Shown here piece by piece: positions 18,434 to 27,030 of a stretch of DNA of 64,000 nucleotides (its first letter is position 1; each line of letters starts with the position of its first letter). Both the position numbers and the translations under genes were made by a program. The stretch is from positions 62,001 to 126,000 of the forward strand of contig NZ_JAHFZZ010000015.1 in assembly GCF_018603905.1 (NCBI RefSeq). Reading direction: 5' to 3'. The DNA is from Nonomuraea sp. NEAU-A123 (GTDB taxonomy: Bacteria > Actinomycetota > Actinomycetes > Streptosporangiales > Streptosporangiaceae). The notes below the pieces were generated by a model that saw only the letters and a list, made by a program, of their open reading frames with translations, was not told the DNA's origin and did not search any database.

Positions 18434-21400
18434 TTATTCCTCTTGCGGGATAATACTAAGCTCCATGTCCTCTGCCAGCTGCGCTACTATCGACGGTTCA
18501 ACTCTTGCGATTCCAATCAATAGCGTGTCCGATCGAAGCTTTGTGAGCGCTCGCGTCAGCAATTGACGACGTTTTTGCGTGTCCATCTGAGCAACGATAG
18601 CAGTGATCGCTTCCGCCTGAATATGCGGATTGGAGATGGACTGGATAAGCGCTTCAGCGCGAACGGTCTGTCCAGCCTGGGCAAGAACACTTGCTAGATC
18701 ACGCAGCAACGAGGCTTTGACATTCGCATCGGAAACAGATCCGGCGACTTGCTCAGCTTGTCGCGCCACCTTTTCTATCTGATCGATCTGGCCGGTTTGG
18801 CTTAACGTTATTGCTAGCGATGTTAACGCCTGCGCCTGGAGATCGGCATTATCGATGGAGCAGGCAAGCTTGTGGGCCTGATCGACTTGACCGCTCTCGG
18901 CGAGAGCTCCAACCAGGTGGTGCAGTCCCTGCAGTTGCTGAGCTGGGTTTGTGATAGAGCGGGCAACTTTCTCCGCCAGTAGCGCAACTTCTCTAGCTTC
19001 GTTAAGCTTACTCGCCCTGGCCAACGCGCCAGCCTGGGTAGTTAGTCTCTCGGCTCGGGATACGACGCTTGCAATAGATTCCGGGATCTTTTGAAGCTCA
19101 TGCAAAACATGGGTCGCGTAGTCAAGGTCTCCTAGCTTCTTCAAGGAGCTACCCAGCCTCCGCAAGGAGGCGGCTCGATGGTCGGGGTCATTGATTGATT
19201 TAGCGAGCGCCTCAGCGCGATCAAACTGATGAGTGCTGGCGTAAGCATCTACCAAATCTCGTAATGCTTTGTCGCGCGAGTCTTGATCAATGATTGACGT
19301 AGCATGCATCTCAACGTTTTGGGCAACTTGGCTAGCGCGAACGAATTGTCCCGCTTCCGCTAGCGAGACCGCAACAGAGCACAGTGCGCAAGCTTGGCGG
19401 ATAGGGTCAATTATGGATTGAGCCAGCACTTCGGCGCGGTCGAACTCGCGAGCGCTGGCTAATATACGGACAAGTCCATGCAGAGCCTGAGCTTGAAGTT
19501 CAGACCTTTCAATGGCGCGAGCACACGCTTCTGCAGCGTCGAAATGTCCTGCATCGCCAAGGATGCCTGAAATATCGCGCAATCCTCTAGCTCGGTCGGG
19601 CTCCGATATAAACCTAGCAATATTGGCAGCTCGTCGTGCAACGTCTATGACCCGATCGGGATACCCAGCCGCCCCTAGAGCATTGGCCAAAATACGCAAC
19701 GCCTGAAACTGGTGCGTGTGGTCGTTAATTGCATCAGCGAGCGTTTCCGCGCGTTCTAACTGCCCATTCCTAGCCAGAGCGCTTGCAATATCCCTTAGCG
19801 CCCCGGATTGGGAACCAAAGTCAGCGATGGAGCGAGCGAGCGTTTCCGCACTGTCGAACTTTCCAGCCCTGGCCAAAGAATGGGCAATTGTACGCAGCGC
19901 TTGAGCTTGGGAAGGTTCATTGGCGATAGAATCGGCCACTGCTTCGGCGCGGTCAAACTCCCCAGCGCCAGCTAAGACACCGATTAGGTCGTGTAGTACC
20001 CGAGATGGGGGATCCGAGTCGGCCATAGTGTAGGCAAGCGCTTTGGCACGGTCAAACTGCCCGGCTCTAGCCAGCGCGTTGACCAGACCTCCCAATGCCT
20101 GTATTTGCGAGAAAGATCCAGTGATCGAGCGTGCGATTATCTCGGCGCGTTCGGCTAATTGATCGGCGTGAACAAGCCACCCAACCTTTGAGAAGGGAAC
20201 GATCAAGTCACTCAGGACCTGAGCTTGGGATTTGGGTTCCTTTATCAAGGTAGCCTGAGCCTCAGCCTGTTGGGCAACTTGCGCAGCATGATCGTGCTGT
20301 CCCGCGTCAGCTAAGGCGCGAGCTAGAGTCGTCAGGGCCTTGGCTTGCGATTTAGCGTTAGAAATGGATCGGGCCAGCGCTTCTGCTCGCATAGGGTTGC
20401 CAAGTTTTACCCAAACCGCTGGCAGTTGAATTGGAATATTGGCATTGCGATCAGCAAGAAACTCGCGGGTACGAGCGAGCAGCAGCATCGCTTGCAGGTC
20501 TGGCATCTCTTGCTTACACACGACACCTTGGCAGGTAAGAATCTCCGACAAGGCCGACGCATCCCCACCGCTCACATCTAGCATACGGTCTAGGCGCGCC
20601 CGGTCAATGGCGTAGGCCACCATTCGCGCAATGTTGCCAGTCGTCAGGAGAAGCTGATGATAGCCACGTAGAAGAAACTCCGGTGTTCCGGATGGCCAGC
20701 CTTGATCACGATAGCGATCGGCCCAGACATGGATTGTATCCAGGTACACGGCAAGCGCCGTTTCACCGAATGCAGCGATCGCAGTGGCTTGGAGCTCCTC
20801 ATGCGCCAAGACGAAAATTTCTGCGCCCTCTTGGGGGCGCCACCGGCTGTCTCTGCTGCTGAACGTCCGTCCCGACACCGCCCGCAACTGGCGGTCCACC
20901 TCGGAGGCCGCTAGTCCAGTCAACTCGGCAAGATCGCCACTACTCAACCCGCCGCCTGCAGTAACCAGCACCCCTAAGAGGTCGCGCTCAGTTTGACTCC
21001 CATACAATAAGTGATCAAGCTCTCGCTCAGCGTCGTCACGGATGATTTGCGCGCTAGGTGATGAGCTCAGCAATCGCATGATTGTTGGGTTGCGTAGAGG
21101 ATGCCGTGCAGGCACATCCGAAGGTACGGGCGGATTCGGACGTCCTGCTACTACAATCCGCAGTCCTTCAGAAGGCGCCGCCGGCAACAGTGCCGCAATA
21201 CTGTGTGCGCCTGGGCCTACTGTCACCCCCCTGTCCTCATCTAGCCCGTCCACTACTAGTACTAGCCGCTCGCCACGCTGCTTACATAGCCGCGTCGCCT
21301 CTTTGAGTAGCCGCCCGAACCACCCACGTTGGGTGGCCTCGGTCAACAACCCTGGCATTGGCTGCCCCAGCAGCTCCGCTAATTGCTCGATCACCACGTC

Positions 21401-21763
21401 AAGAAACGCATTCCGGTCACTCTGTCCGGCATAACGTGCAGTGATGAAAAACGACACCACCCGCACTCCTGGTGGTGGATTAAGCACGAACGTAGCCATC
21501 AGTGCAGACTTGCCAGCCCACGCTGGCCCCTGCCACCACACATAGGCTTGCTCATTATTTCCAGTACAGAAAGCGGTCAGTTCCGCTAGCTCCGCCTCGC
21601 GGCCTACCAACCGCCATGGAAAGATCTGCTCAACCTGTTCGCGATAGGCCGACCGCGCTGGTGGCACGGCGGCCAGGTGCACATCCCCATGGTGGCTCCC
21701 CGTGTTGACATAGCTGCCTTCTCCGCCGAATGCATCACCGGTATCACGGACGGTGCTCTTCAC
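18434..21763 (-). CDS. STAND NTPase with C-terminal helical repeats
   Basis: The 1,109-residue protein starts at GTG 21763. Residues 5-22 are a short motif, VRDTGDAFGGEGSYVNTG, that recurs in the neighbouring membrane protein. The NTPase domain has the P-loop QGPAWAGKSALM (about residues 78-90), Walker B LVLVVDGLDED and a VAGRPNPPVP sensor-like stretch. From about residue 440 to 1040 it consists of degenerate 36-residue helical repeats of the type DRAEALARSI..QAQALT.LA.ALA.AGQ. This is the tripartite STAND/NLR plan: short signalling motif, switch NTPase, sensor repeats. It has no enzymatic effector of its own. The upstream gene for the membrane protein ends 44 bp before, so the two are probably co-transcribed. 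Anti-phage or self/non-self sensing is inferred from architecture and island context. Confidence 0.8.
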   Translation of the reverse strand: MKSTVRDTGDAFGGEGSYVNTGSHHGDVHLAAVPPARSAYREQVEQIFPWRLVGREAELAELTAFCTGNNEQAYVWWQGPAWAGKSALMATFVLNPPPGVRVVSFFITARYAGQSDRNAFLDVVIEQLAELLGQPMPGLLTEATQRGWFGRLLKEATRLCKQRGERLVLVVDGLDEDRGVTVGPGAHSIAALLPAAPSEGLRIVVAGRPNPPVPSDVPARHPLRNPTIMRLLSSSPSAQIIRDDAERELDHLLYGSQTERDLLGVLVTAGGGLSSGDLAELTGLAASEVDRQLRAVSGRTFSSRDSRWRPQEGAEIFVLAHEELQATAIAAFGETALAVYLDTIHVWADRYRDQGWPSGTPEFLLRGYHQLLLTTGNIARMVAYAIDRARLDRMLDVSGGDASALSEILTCQGVVCKQEMPDLQAMLLLARTREFLADRNANIPIQLPAVWVKLGNPMRAEALARSISNAKSQAKALTTLARALADAGQHDHAAQVAQQAEAQATLIKEPKSQAQVLSDLIVPFSKVGWLVHADQLAERAEIIARSITGSFSQIQALGGLVNALARAGQFDRAKALAYTMADSDPPSRVLHDLIGVLAGAGEFDRAEAVADSIANEPSQAQALRTIAHSLARAGKFDSAETLARSIADFGSQSGALRDIASALARNGQLERAETLADAINDHTHQFQALRILANALGAAGYPDRVIDVARRAANIARFISEPDRARGLRDISGILGDAGHFDAAEACARAIERSELQAQALHGLVRILASAREFDRAEVLAQSIIDPIRQACALCSVAVSLAEAGQFVRASQVAQNVEMHATSIIDQDSRDKALRDLVDAYASTHQFDRAEALAKSINDPDHRAASLRRLGSSLKKLGDLDYATHVLHELQKIPESIASVVSRAERLTTQAGALARASKLNEAREVALLAEKVARSITNPAQQLQGLHHLVGALAESGQVDQAHKLACSIDNADLQAQALTSLAITLSQTGQIDQIEKVARQAEQVAGSVSDANVKASLLRDLASVLAQAGQTVRAEALIQSISNPHIQAEAITAIVAQMDTQKRRQLLTRALTKLRSDTLLIGIARVEPSIVAQLAEDMELSIIPQEE

Positions 21764-21807
21764 CAGGAAGATCGCCCTTCATGTCTACATCAGACTGGCA
21801 GGGATAT

Positions 21808-22161
21808 TCAGGCTAGCTCCACGCCGGAATTGGCATCTCCGCCGCTGCCTGCGTCAGCATCTCCCGTTCGTTCCACTCGTATCTGGCCAGGCACCGCATC
21901 AGCCCGTCCCGAAAAGCCTGTGTTGGCCCGCCCGCCACCCCGGGCAGTAGCCCGCCCAGTGCTTGAAACTTGAACGTTCCTACTGTTGGAGGCCGCCGGC
22001 CATGCAGCCCACAGCGCCACACCCACGGCGGCAACCCCAGCCAGAGCTGAGGCTAGGGAAGCGACCTTATCGGCCCGGTCCCACCCCAGAACCGCGAAGA
22101 GCACGGCCAAGACGGCTACCACCACCATCGTGGCAACCAGCACCCACCGACGCACTGTCAT
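21808..22161 (-). CDS. Small two-TM protein with duplicated Gly-rich motif; probable partner of the STAND NTPase
   Basis: From ATG 22161 (GGAG 9 nt upstream) the product is 117 residues. There are two hydrophobic segments (residues 6-26 and about 34-54). The C-terminal tail contains the same 18-residue motif twice: V65-G82 (VSSTGRATARGGGRANTG) and V96-G113 (VERTGDADAGSGGDANSG). The pattern V-x-x-T-G-x-A-x4-G-x3-N-[TS]-G also forms residues 5-22 of the STAND protein encoded next. Known bacterial NLR loci use amyloid-type motifs shared between the NTPase and a separate effector; a membrane-acting effector fits here. This role is inferred and not shown. Confidence 0.7.
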   Translation of the reverse strand: MTVRRWVLVATMVVVAVLAVLFAVLGWDRADKVASLASALAGVAAVGVALWAAWPAASNSRNVQVSSTGRATARGGGRANTGFSGRADAVPGQIRVERTGDADAGSGGDANSGVELA

Positions 22162-22191
22162 ACCGATATTCTCCGCACCTTCCACCGGCAA

Positions 22192-22603
22192 CCCATCTCA
22201 AATGAGCAAACTTCTCCTTATCGATGCCTTCGTACCGGCAGCAGCCTCCCTCGGAGAGCGGTGTCATGGTCAACGGGAACCAGAAGTCACGGATGTGCAG
22301 CCGTCCGTAGGGTCCTCTCGTGCTTCGCTGTTTCCTAGAGATCAGCGTCCTATGCGGCGTCGCGCGATCGAGCAGTAGCGTCGGCCCTGACCAAGGTCCT
22401 CTGCCCCACTCGCGATGAGATCCTCGGGTGTCGCCCTGGTCCCCTGGCCTCAGTCCTCCGTGCATGCTGACTCTCGAGCGTGTCCTGGCCTGATCAACAT
22501 ATGGAACGAGGCGGGACGGTCACGCGCTGAAACTTGGCCGCGTATTGGCCGTGAGAGGCCGTAGGGCACCGGTGATCGCCGTTGACAGCCGGACACAAAG
22601 CGA
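22192..22603. other. Intergenic region upstream of the STAND operon
   Basis: About 410 bp between the membrane-protein gene and the hairpin of att copy 4. It must hold the promoter of the STAND operon, but I cannot point to a convincing -10/-35 pair. No gene is supported. Confidence 0.3.
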
Positions 22604-22640
22604 GAGGCCCGTCACCGCGTTTCCGCTGGTGACGGGCCTC
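22604..22640 (+). terminator. Terminator hairpin before att copy 4
   Basis: GAGGCCCGTCACC and GGTGACGGGCCTC form a perfect 13-bp stem with an 11-nt loop, followed by TTC. It is the best preserved of the three related hairpins that precede att copies 2, 3 and 4. Confidence 0.65.
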
Positions 22641-22652
22641 TTCGAGCTTGTG

Positions 22653-22702
22653 TGGCAGGTGCAAGGTTCGAACTTGCGTAGGCTGAGCCGACGGTTTTAC
22701 AG
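22653..22702 (-). repeat. att copy 4, probable attL of the resident AICE
   Basis: Fifty nucleotides are identical to the 3' half of tRNA-Tyr at 36068-36117. Together the two copies enclose the complete integrase, excisionase, Rep, transfer and regulator genes, so these are the likely current recombination ends. Confidence 0.9.
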
Positions 22703-23200
22703 CGGGTCGGCATCTCAGCGACGATCATGCGCGCGACCTGCCGAAGGTTCTGCTCCCCGAGAACTACCACTCAAGATCATCCCGTACATATCCCGGATCT
22801 TGGAATCTCGGCGGCCAGCACGACAACCTCACCATCGTCGCGGTGGTATGCGTCCGCCGTTGATCATCCATGCGTAGTTACAGCCATCTCCCTCTGGTGT
22901 CCACATGGTGCAACCCAGGAAGTGGCCGTGTATGCGGCTGCTGCGCTGGACGATCACGCCGTACCCGCAGAGACAGCGTGCACCGGGGCAGGCGACAAAC
23001 CTGGGGCGCTGGGAAACGGGGTACGTCGATCGTCTTGGCGCGGGGACAAGAGCGTTCACGATGCGCTGGAGGATGCCCAATATGACCTCCGGGCGGAAGC
23101 CTCGGCTTCTAACGAGGGGTTCTTGCGAGCGGTTGCCCGCACCTGTCAACGATACGCCGCAGATGATCCTTAAATGTGCGGACCCGCACATCTCCCCGAC

Positions 23201-23352
23201 CTGATCATCCCGTCTGCCGTCGACCCGCCCGAAGGGGAAGCGGGCCAGGGCCACGGGCACCAGATGGAGCGCCCCACTGGACGAACGATCTGGTGCCCGT
23301 GGCCCTGGTCTGCTCGGCTTGTCCCGGGTCGATGGCGGGCGGGATGATCAGG
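23201..23352. repeat. 152-bp imperfect palindrome (MITE-like)
   Basis: Two arms of about 65 bp face each other across a 22-nt centre. The inner 21 bp (23245-23265 and 23288-23308, CCAGGGCCACGGGCACCAGAT) are perfect complements. The outer parts start CTGATCATCCCG on the left and end CGGGATGATCAG on the right, with scattered mismatches between. It could be a MITE, a transcription terminator or a strand-specific replication structure. The surrounding gap, 22703-23432, otherwise holds only short unassignable frames. Confidence 0.7.
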
Positions 23353-23432
23353 CTTCCGCATCAGCCACTAACCAACCCTGGCTCGCGTGTGGCGATCATC
23401 CCGGAGCCGGAGTCCCCCGCCGGAGGCGTGGT

Positions 23433-23876
23433 TCAGATCCCGAAGTAGAGGAGGCACGCGGCGCCGACCATGACGAGGCCGATCCCTAACAGAATGATTC
23501 CGAAGACGTTGAGGGAGCCCCAGAACAACCAGAGCCAAGCAATCGTGACCACGAGTGCCAAGACGAGCCAGGCTCCGGCTCGGACTGATCCGCCGTACCC
23601 GCCTGACACGATCAGCGCCAAGGCACCGAGAAGGATGTAGAGGCCGATCCCCCAGAGCAGCAGTCGCCCGAAGTCTTGGCCGGAGCCGAATAGCTGTAGC
23701 CGTTCCGCAAGAGCGGGGACAGCGACCGGGGCTTGCGCTTGTGCAGGGCTAGAAGGATCGAGGGTGTTCCCATCGCCCCACGGGGCCTTATCGTCCCACT
23801 TCAGGAAGGTCATCACGGCGACCATGAAAGCTGCGACCGTGGCTACTTCCGCGAGGATCGTTAACCGGCTGCGCAT
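23433..23876 (-). CDS. Predicted integral membrane protein
   Basis: The 147-residue product has an N-terminal hydrophobic helix (ILAEVATVAAFMVAVMTFL), a polar Pro/Ala loop, and three further membrane segments (LLLWGIGLYILLGALALIV, GAWLVLALVVTIAWLWLFW, FGIILLGIGLVMVGAACLLY). No family or motif is recognised. It lies at the left edge of the AICE, transcribed towards attL. Confidence 0.6.
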   Translation of the reverse strand: MRSRLTILAEVATVAAFMVAVMTFLKWDDKAPWGDGNTLDPSSPAQAQAPVAVPALAERLQLFGSGQDFGRLLLWGIGLYILLGALALIVSGGYGGSVRAGAWLVLALVVTIAWLWLFWGSLNVFGIILLGIGLVMVGAACLLYFGI

Positions 23877-23994
23877 CCTGCAATCGTCTGTTGTTCGGAT
23901 CAGTCGTGTCCAGACGGTAGAGCAGACCCGCTGCGGTGGCGTGGCGCCAAGGTCGGTGGGCTCGATTGGTTACGGCGGGAGCTGACTCGGGTCA

Positions 23995-24061
23995 GCCCGC
24001 CGGCGGCGCCGTCCGGGACCGGCCCCCAGGCCGCATGCCCGGACGGCGGGCGCCGGCGGGC
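23995..24061. other. Large GC-rich stem-loop
   Basis: GCCCGCCGGCG..CGCCGTCCGGG and its near-complement at 24038-24061 form a stem of about 23 bp around a 20-nt loop. It sits in the gap 23877-24202 between the membrane-protein gene and the 3' end of the HEPN gene. It may be a terminator for the HEPN/DUF262 operon or a replication structure. Confidence 0.45.
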
Positions 24062-24202
24062 CGGTACGGCGGCGCGCCGCGCCGCCGCTTGATACCTATA
24101 GGAACGATTCGGCAAGGGTTCATTGCGTATTTCGCCGAAGCAGCCTTAGTCCACGAACGCTGTAGCAAGATAGCCGCAGCATCACAGCCGTGGTGTCATG
24201 CA

Positions 24203-25114
24203 CTAAACTCCTGCGAAGCTCCAGTTAACGATCTCGCCTAGAGCGTTGGACGCCAATACAAGCTCACCAGCGACACGCGCCCTGGCCGTTGCGGCTTGCA
24301 TCGCCTCGTTAAAAGTCTTGTAGCGCCTTAGTGCACGTTGCGAACCTGGAGAATACTCCGCCCAATCGCTTTTCACCTGTAAAATCTTCCGCACCTGAAC
24401 AGATGTGCGCTGGAATCGCCCAGCCGGACCTGAATTATACGACAAATCGCGAATACCTCGCGACATGAGAGTGTCAATACACACAGCAACAAGCTTCACA
24501 TTGCGCGGTATAGTACTTAAAATCGGAATTGGAGTCACAGGCATAGCCGCGTGAGCAGCCTCATGCCGGAGCTCGATCACTTGCGTCAGAACATTCTTGA
24601 GGTTGCTATTCTCGGGACGCTTCTTCACCACCTGATCCCAAATGAAAGTAAGTTCTGGCCATGTCCTGTTCTGGTCGAGGCCAATAAGGGAAAACATGGA
24701 TTCGATATCCGAGACTTGAATGTTGGATCCGATCCACTTGAACGCAAGCTCATGAGGAACCAGCGTGCTGGTGGACAGGGATGTCAAGGATTTCCCTATT
24801 TCCTGCAGCAGCATAGCGCGCTGCGCTGGCTCACAATCACGTAAACTTCGAGGAAGAGCTTCTACTATCCTATCCTCGTAGCGCTTGGATCCGCCGGGCA
24901 GATGAATGGGAGCTATACGAGCAGTCGTTAGCGCAGCAACCCATTCCTTCATGCGATCACGCATAAAGGCTTCGAAGCTGACAAGGCCATTAACGGCTAT
25001 GCCGCGCATAAGATGCGCCCGTATTGCCGGTTCAGAGAAAGACGACTCCTGCAGTGCATCGATAGCGCGCTCGATAGAGCGTAGAGTGCACAGTAGATCG
25101 TCTATTGCTGCCAC
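24203..25114 (-). CDS. HEPN-domain protein (MAE_28990-like)
   Basis: GTG start at 25114; 303 residues. The all-helical N-terminus (IDDLLCTLRSIERAIDALQE, VNGLVSFEAFMRDRMKEWV) and the motif R183-x4-H188 (ELRHEAAHAA) mark a HEPN domain of the kind found in RNase toxins and defence effectors. The gene starts 2 nt after the stop of the DUF262 gene, so the two are translated together. HEPN proteins of this type are known next to DUF262/ParB-like proteins in defence contexts. The likely role is an RNase effector gated by its partner; target and trigger are unknown. Confidence 0.75.
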   Translation of the reverse strand: MAAIDDLLCTLRSIERAIDALQESSFSEPAIRAHLMRGIAVNGLVSFEAFMRDRMKEWVAALTTARIAPIHLPGGSKRYEDRIVEALPRSLRDCEPAQRAMLLQEIGKSLTSLSTSTLVPHELAFKWIGSNIQVSDIESMFSLIGLDQNRTWPELTFIWDQVVKKRPENSNLKNVLTQVIELRHEAAHAAMPVTPIPILSTIPRNVKLVAVCIDTLMSRGIRDLSYNSGPAGRFQRTSVQVRKILQVKSDWAEYSPGSQRALRRYKTFNEAMQAATARARVAGELVLASNALGEIVNWSFAGV

Positions 25115-25116
25115 AG

Positions 25117-26178
25117 TTACTCCGCCGCAAGTTCGCGAAGGAGTTCCTGGACAACCCGGATAGCGTGTGTTGCTTCGAAGCCTCTACTAGTTGGCCCATG
25201 ACGGTCACTAAACGGCGGCGCATCAAGCAAGCGTGCCATCTTTTCTGATGCCAGAGCGTTTTTCCCTCGCGCTTTCGCAAGGACTTCGTCCGAAGAGATA
25301 TGGCATGCAATCATTTGCACATCGTATATTTCTGCCACAACGCGGTCGAGCCATCGAGGATACCTGAAGCGCTTGAAAGCATGTTCGCCCCAGATAGCCT
25401 CGCATGCTCGAATAGCACGTTGAAAACATTCACGATACGAATCGATTTCATCAGGCGAATCGTAAGCGTGAGTCGCCATAAATTGGTCGAGCATTCGCTG
25501 CGTTGGATGAGTCCATAGATCTTCCATTCGTGCCATAAACAGAAATCTTAGAACGTACGCTACGTCGGCCATGTCCCGACGTGCTGACGCCTTTAATTGC
25601 ACCCAAAGAAACTCGTCTTGCGAAAGCCCAATAAGGGCATCATTCAGCGGACCGGGGAAGGCCGCACTACGGAGCTGCTGAACGCTGAGAGGTTTGCCTC
25701 CAGTGTTAAGCCTAAGGAAAACCTCGTATCTCATGAGAGACGAGGCTTGGCGAGGAATGGTCACGACAGTTATCAGCTGCATTTCGAGAGCAGTTCTGAA
25801 TTCCGGCCCTAGCTCATCGAAGCTACGATTTCGCAACCCGGGGAGGACGTCCAAACTCCGAAGACGGAACTCGTTATTAAGATATCGATATACAGCAGTC
25901 AGCCTTTGGTATCCGTCAATTATCACATACTGACCTCGCGATTCCTCAGCCAAATATATGGGCGGGACTGGTATGTTGAGCAGTAGCGATTCAATCAGTC
26001 TCGACTGCCGTTTAATGTCCCATCGATGACTGCGGAGATAGTCCGGGGTTAGATCGAGAGACCCGGACGAGATTAGCCTCATTACATGTTCGACGGATAT
26101 ATGCATTGTCTGAGTCAGGAGCCTCGCATCTTCCCAGCTGGCGTCCTGGCCCCAGTCTTCATCTGAATTTGATTGCAT
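25117..26178 (-). CDS. DUF262 (ParB/Srx-fold) domain protein
   Basis: ATG 26178 gives 353 residues; GTG 26184 is an alternative. The domain carries LTPDYLRSHRWDIKRQSRLIESLLL, VPPIYLAEE and IIDGYQRLTAVYRYL (around residues 86-100), which is the DGQQRLT motif of DUF262 with Tyr for the first Gln. DUF262 is the ParB-like NTP-binding domain of GmrSD restriction systems and related defence proteins. No C-terminal nuclease domain (DUF1524 HNH) is present. The protein is short and is paired with the HEPN protein encoded 2 nt downstream, which could supply the nuclease. Confidence 0.85.
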   Translation of the reverse strand: MQSNSDEDWGQDASWEDARLLTQTMHISVEHVMRLISSGSLDLTPDYLRSHRWDIKRQSRLIESLLLNIPVPPIYLAEESRGQYVIIDGYQRLTAVYRYLNNEFRLRSLDVLPGLRNRSFDELGPEFRTALEMQLITVVTIPRQASSLMRYEVFLRLNTGGKPLSVQQLRSAAFPGPLNDALIGLSQDEFLWVQLKASARRDMADVAYVLRFLFMARMEDLWTHPTQRMLDQFMATHAYDSPDEIDSYRECFQRAIRACEAIWGEHAFKRFRYPRWLDRVVAEIYDVQMIACHISSDEVLAKARGKNALASEKMARLLDAPPFSDRHGPTSRGFEATHAIRVVQELLRELAAE

Positions 26179-26466
26179 CTTCACCCCGGTAGTTCATATG
26201 ATGAGCTAATGCTAGCGCGCGTATAGGGATCCTGTCTTGTCTATGACATGTCCCCCTGCTTTACTAGCTAGCCTTCGTGATACATGGCTGCAACGGGTCA
26301 ACGCTAGCGTGCACCACGTTCATGTATGTCTAGGACAGTCGATCTTTGGTCTACTCAGTGGTGGGGCAATGACCGCTTGCACGTAGCACTCCTGCGGGGG
26401 AAGGTGTCGCTCATGTTCTCGGCGCAAAGTCGTGTATCTGAGATGAGCAGACGATAGTTTCACGGT

Positions 26467-27030
26467 GTGGCTGATGACGCTGAGCTGACGCGCTGGGTGG
26501 TGCACGGGGAACGGCTGATCTACGACAACCGGTGGATCCGGTTGGGGATGGCCGATGTGGAGATCCCTGGCGGGGAGCGGTTCGAGCATCATGTGGTGCA
26601 TCTGGATCGGGCCGCTATCGCCGTGGTCGTGGATGAGCAGGAGCGGGTGTTGCTGATGTGGCGGCATCGGTTCGTGTTTGATCGGTGGGGGTGGGAACTG
26701 CCCGGCGGTCTGATCGAGGCCGGCGAGGATCCCATGGATACTGCTATCCGCGAGGTTGAAGAGGAGACCGGGTACAGGCCCAAGCAGGTCGAGCGCCTGG
26801 TGAGCTATCAGCCGATGGCCGGCATGGTGGACTCCGAGCACATCTTGTTCCTGGCGCGCGGGGCTGAGCTGGTCGGCAAGCCGGAGGGTGAGGTGGAGGC
26901 CGACCGGATCGAGTGGGTGCCGATGGCGGAGATCCCGGCGATGATTGCCCGCGGTGACATCTGGACGTCGGGGACGTTGATCGGGCTGCTTCAGGCTCAG
27001 CAGCGGCTCAACGGCCAAGGGCGCGGTTGA
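26467..27030 (+). CDS. Nudix hydrolase (ADP-ribose pyrophosphatase-like)
   Basis: GTG start at 26467; 187 residues. The Nudix box is complete: GGLIEAGEDPMDTAIREVEEETGY, matching Gx5Ex7REUxEExGU. The upstream WGWELPGG and downstream SYQPMAGMVDSEH fit the ADP-ribose/nucleoside diphosphate-sugar group. pSAM2-type elements often carry a Nudix or regulatory gene here. It converges with the XRE/TPR gene and overlaps it by 23 bp at the 3' ends. Confidence 0.85.
   Translation: MADDAELTRWVVHGERLIYDNRWIRLGMADVEIPGGERFEHHVVHLDRAAIAVVVDEQERVLLMWRHRFVFDRWGWELPGGLIEAGEDPMDTAIREVEEETGYRPKQVERLVSYQPMAGMVDSEHILFLARGAELVGKPEGEVEADRIEWVPMAEIPAMIARGDIWTSGTLIGLLQAQQRLNGQGRG

Noticed and set aside
217..22702. att copies read as tRNA-Tyr genes
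   Set aside because: All four lack the acceptor 5' strand, D arm and 5' anticodon stem; only 36068-36149 folds completely.
22703..23170. Gene remnant right of att copy 4 (a PP2C-like GGQHDNLTIVAVV frame)
   Set aside because: The similarity is too short to support a call; frames around it are broken.
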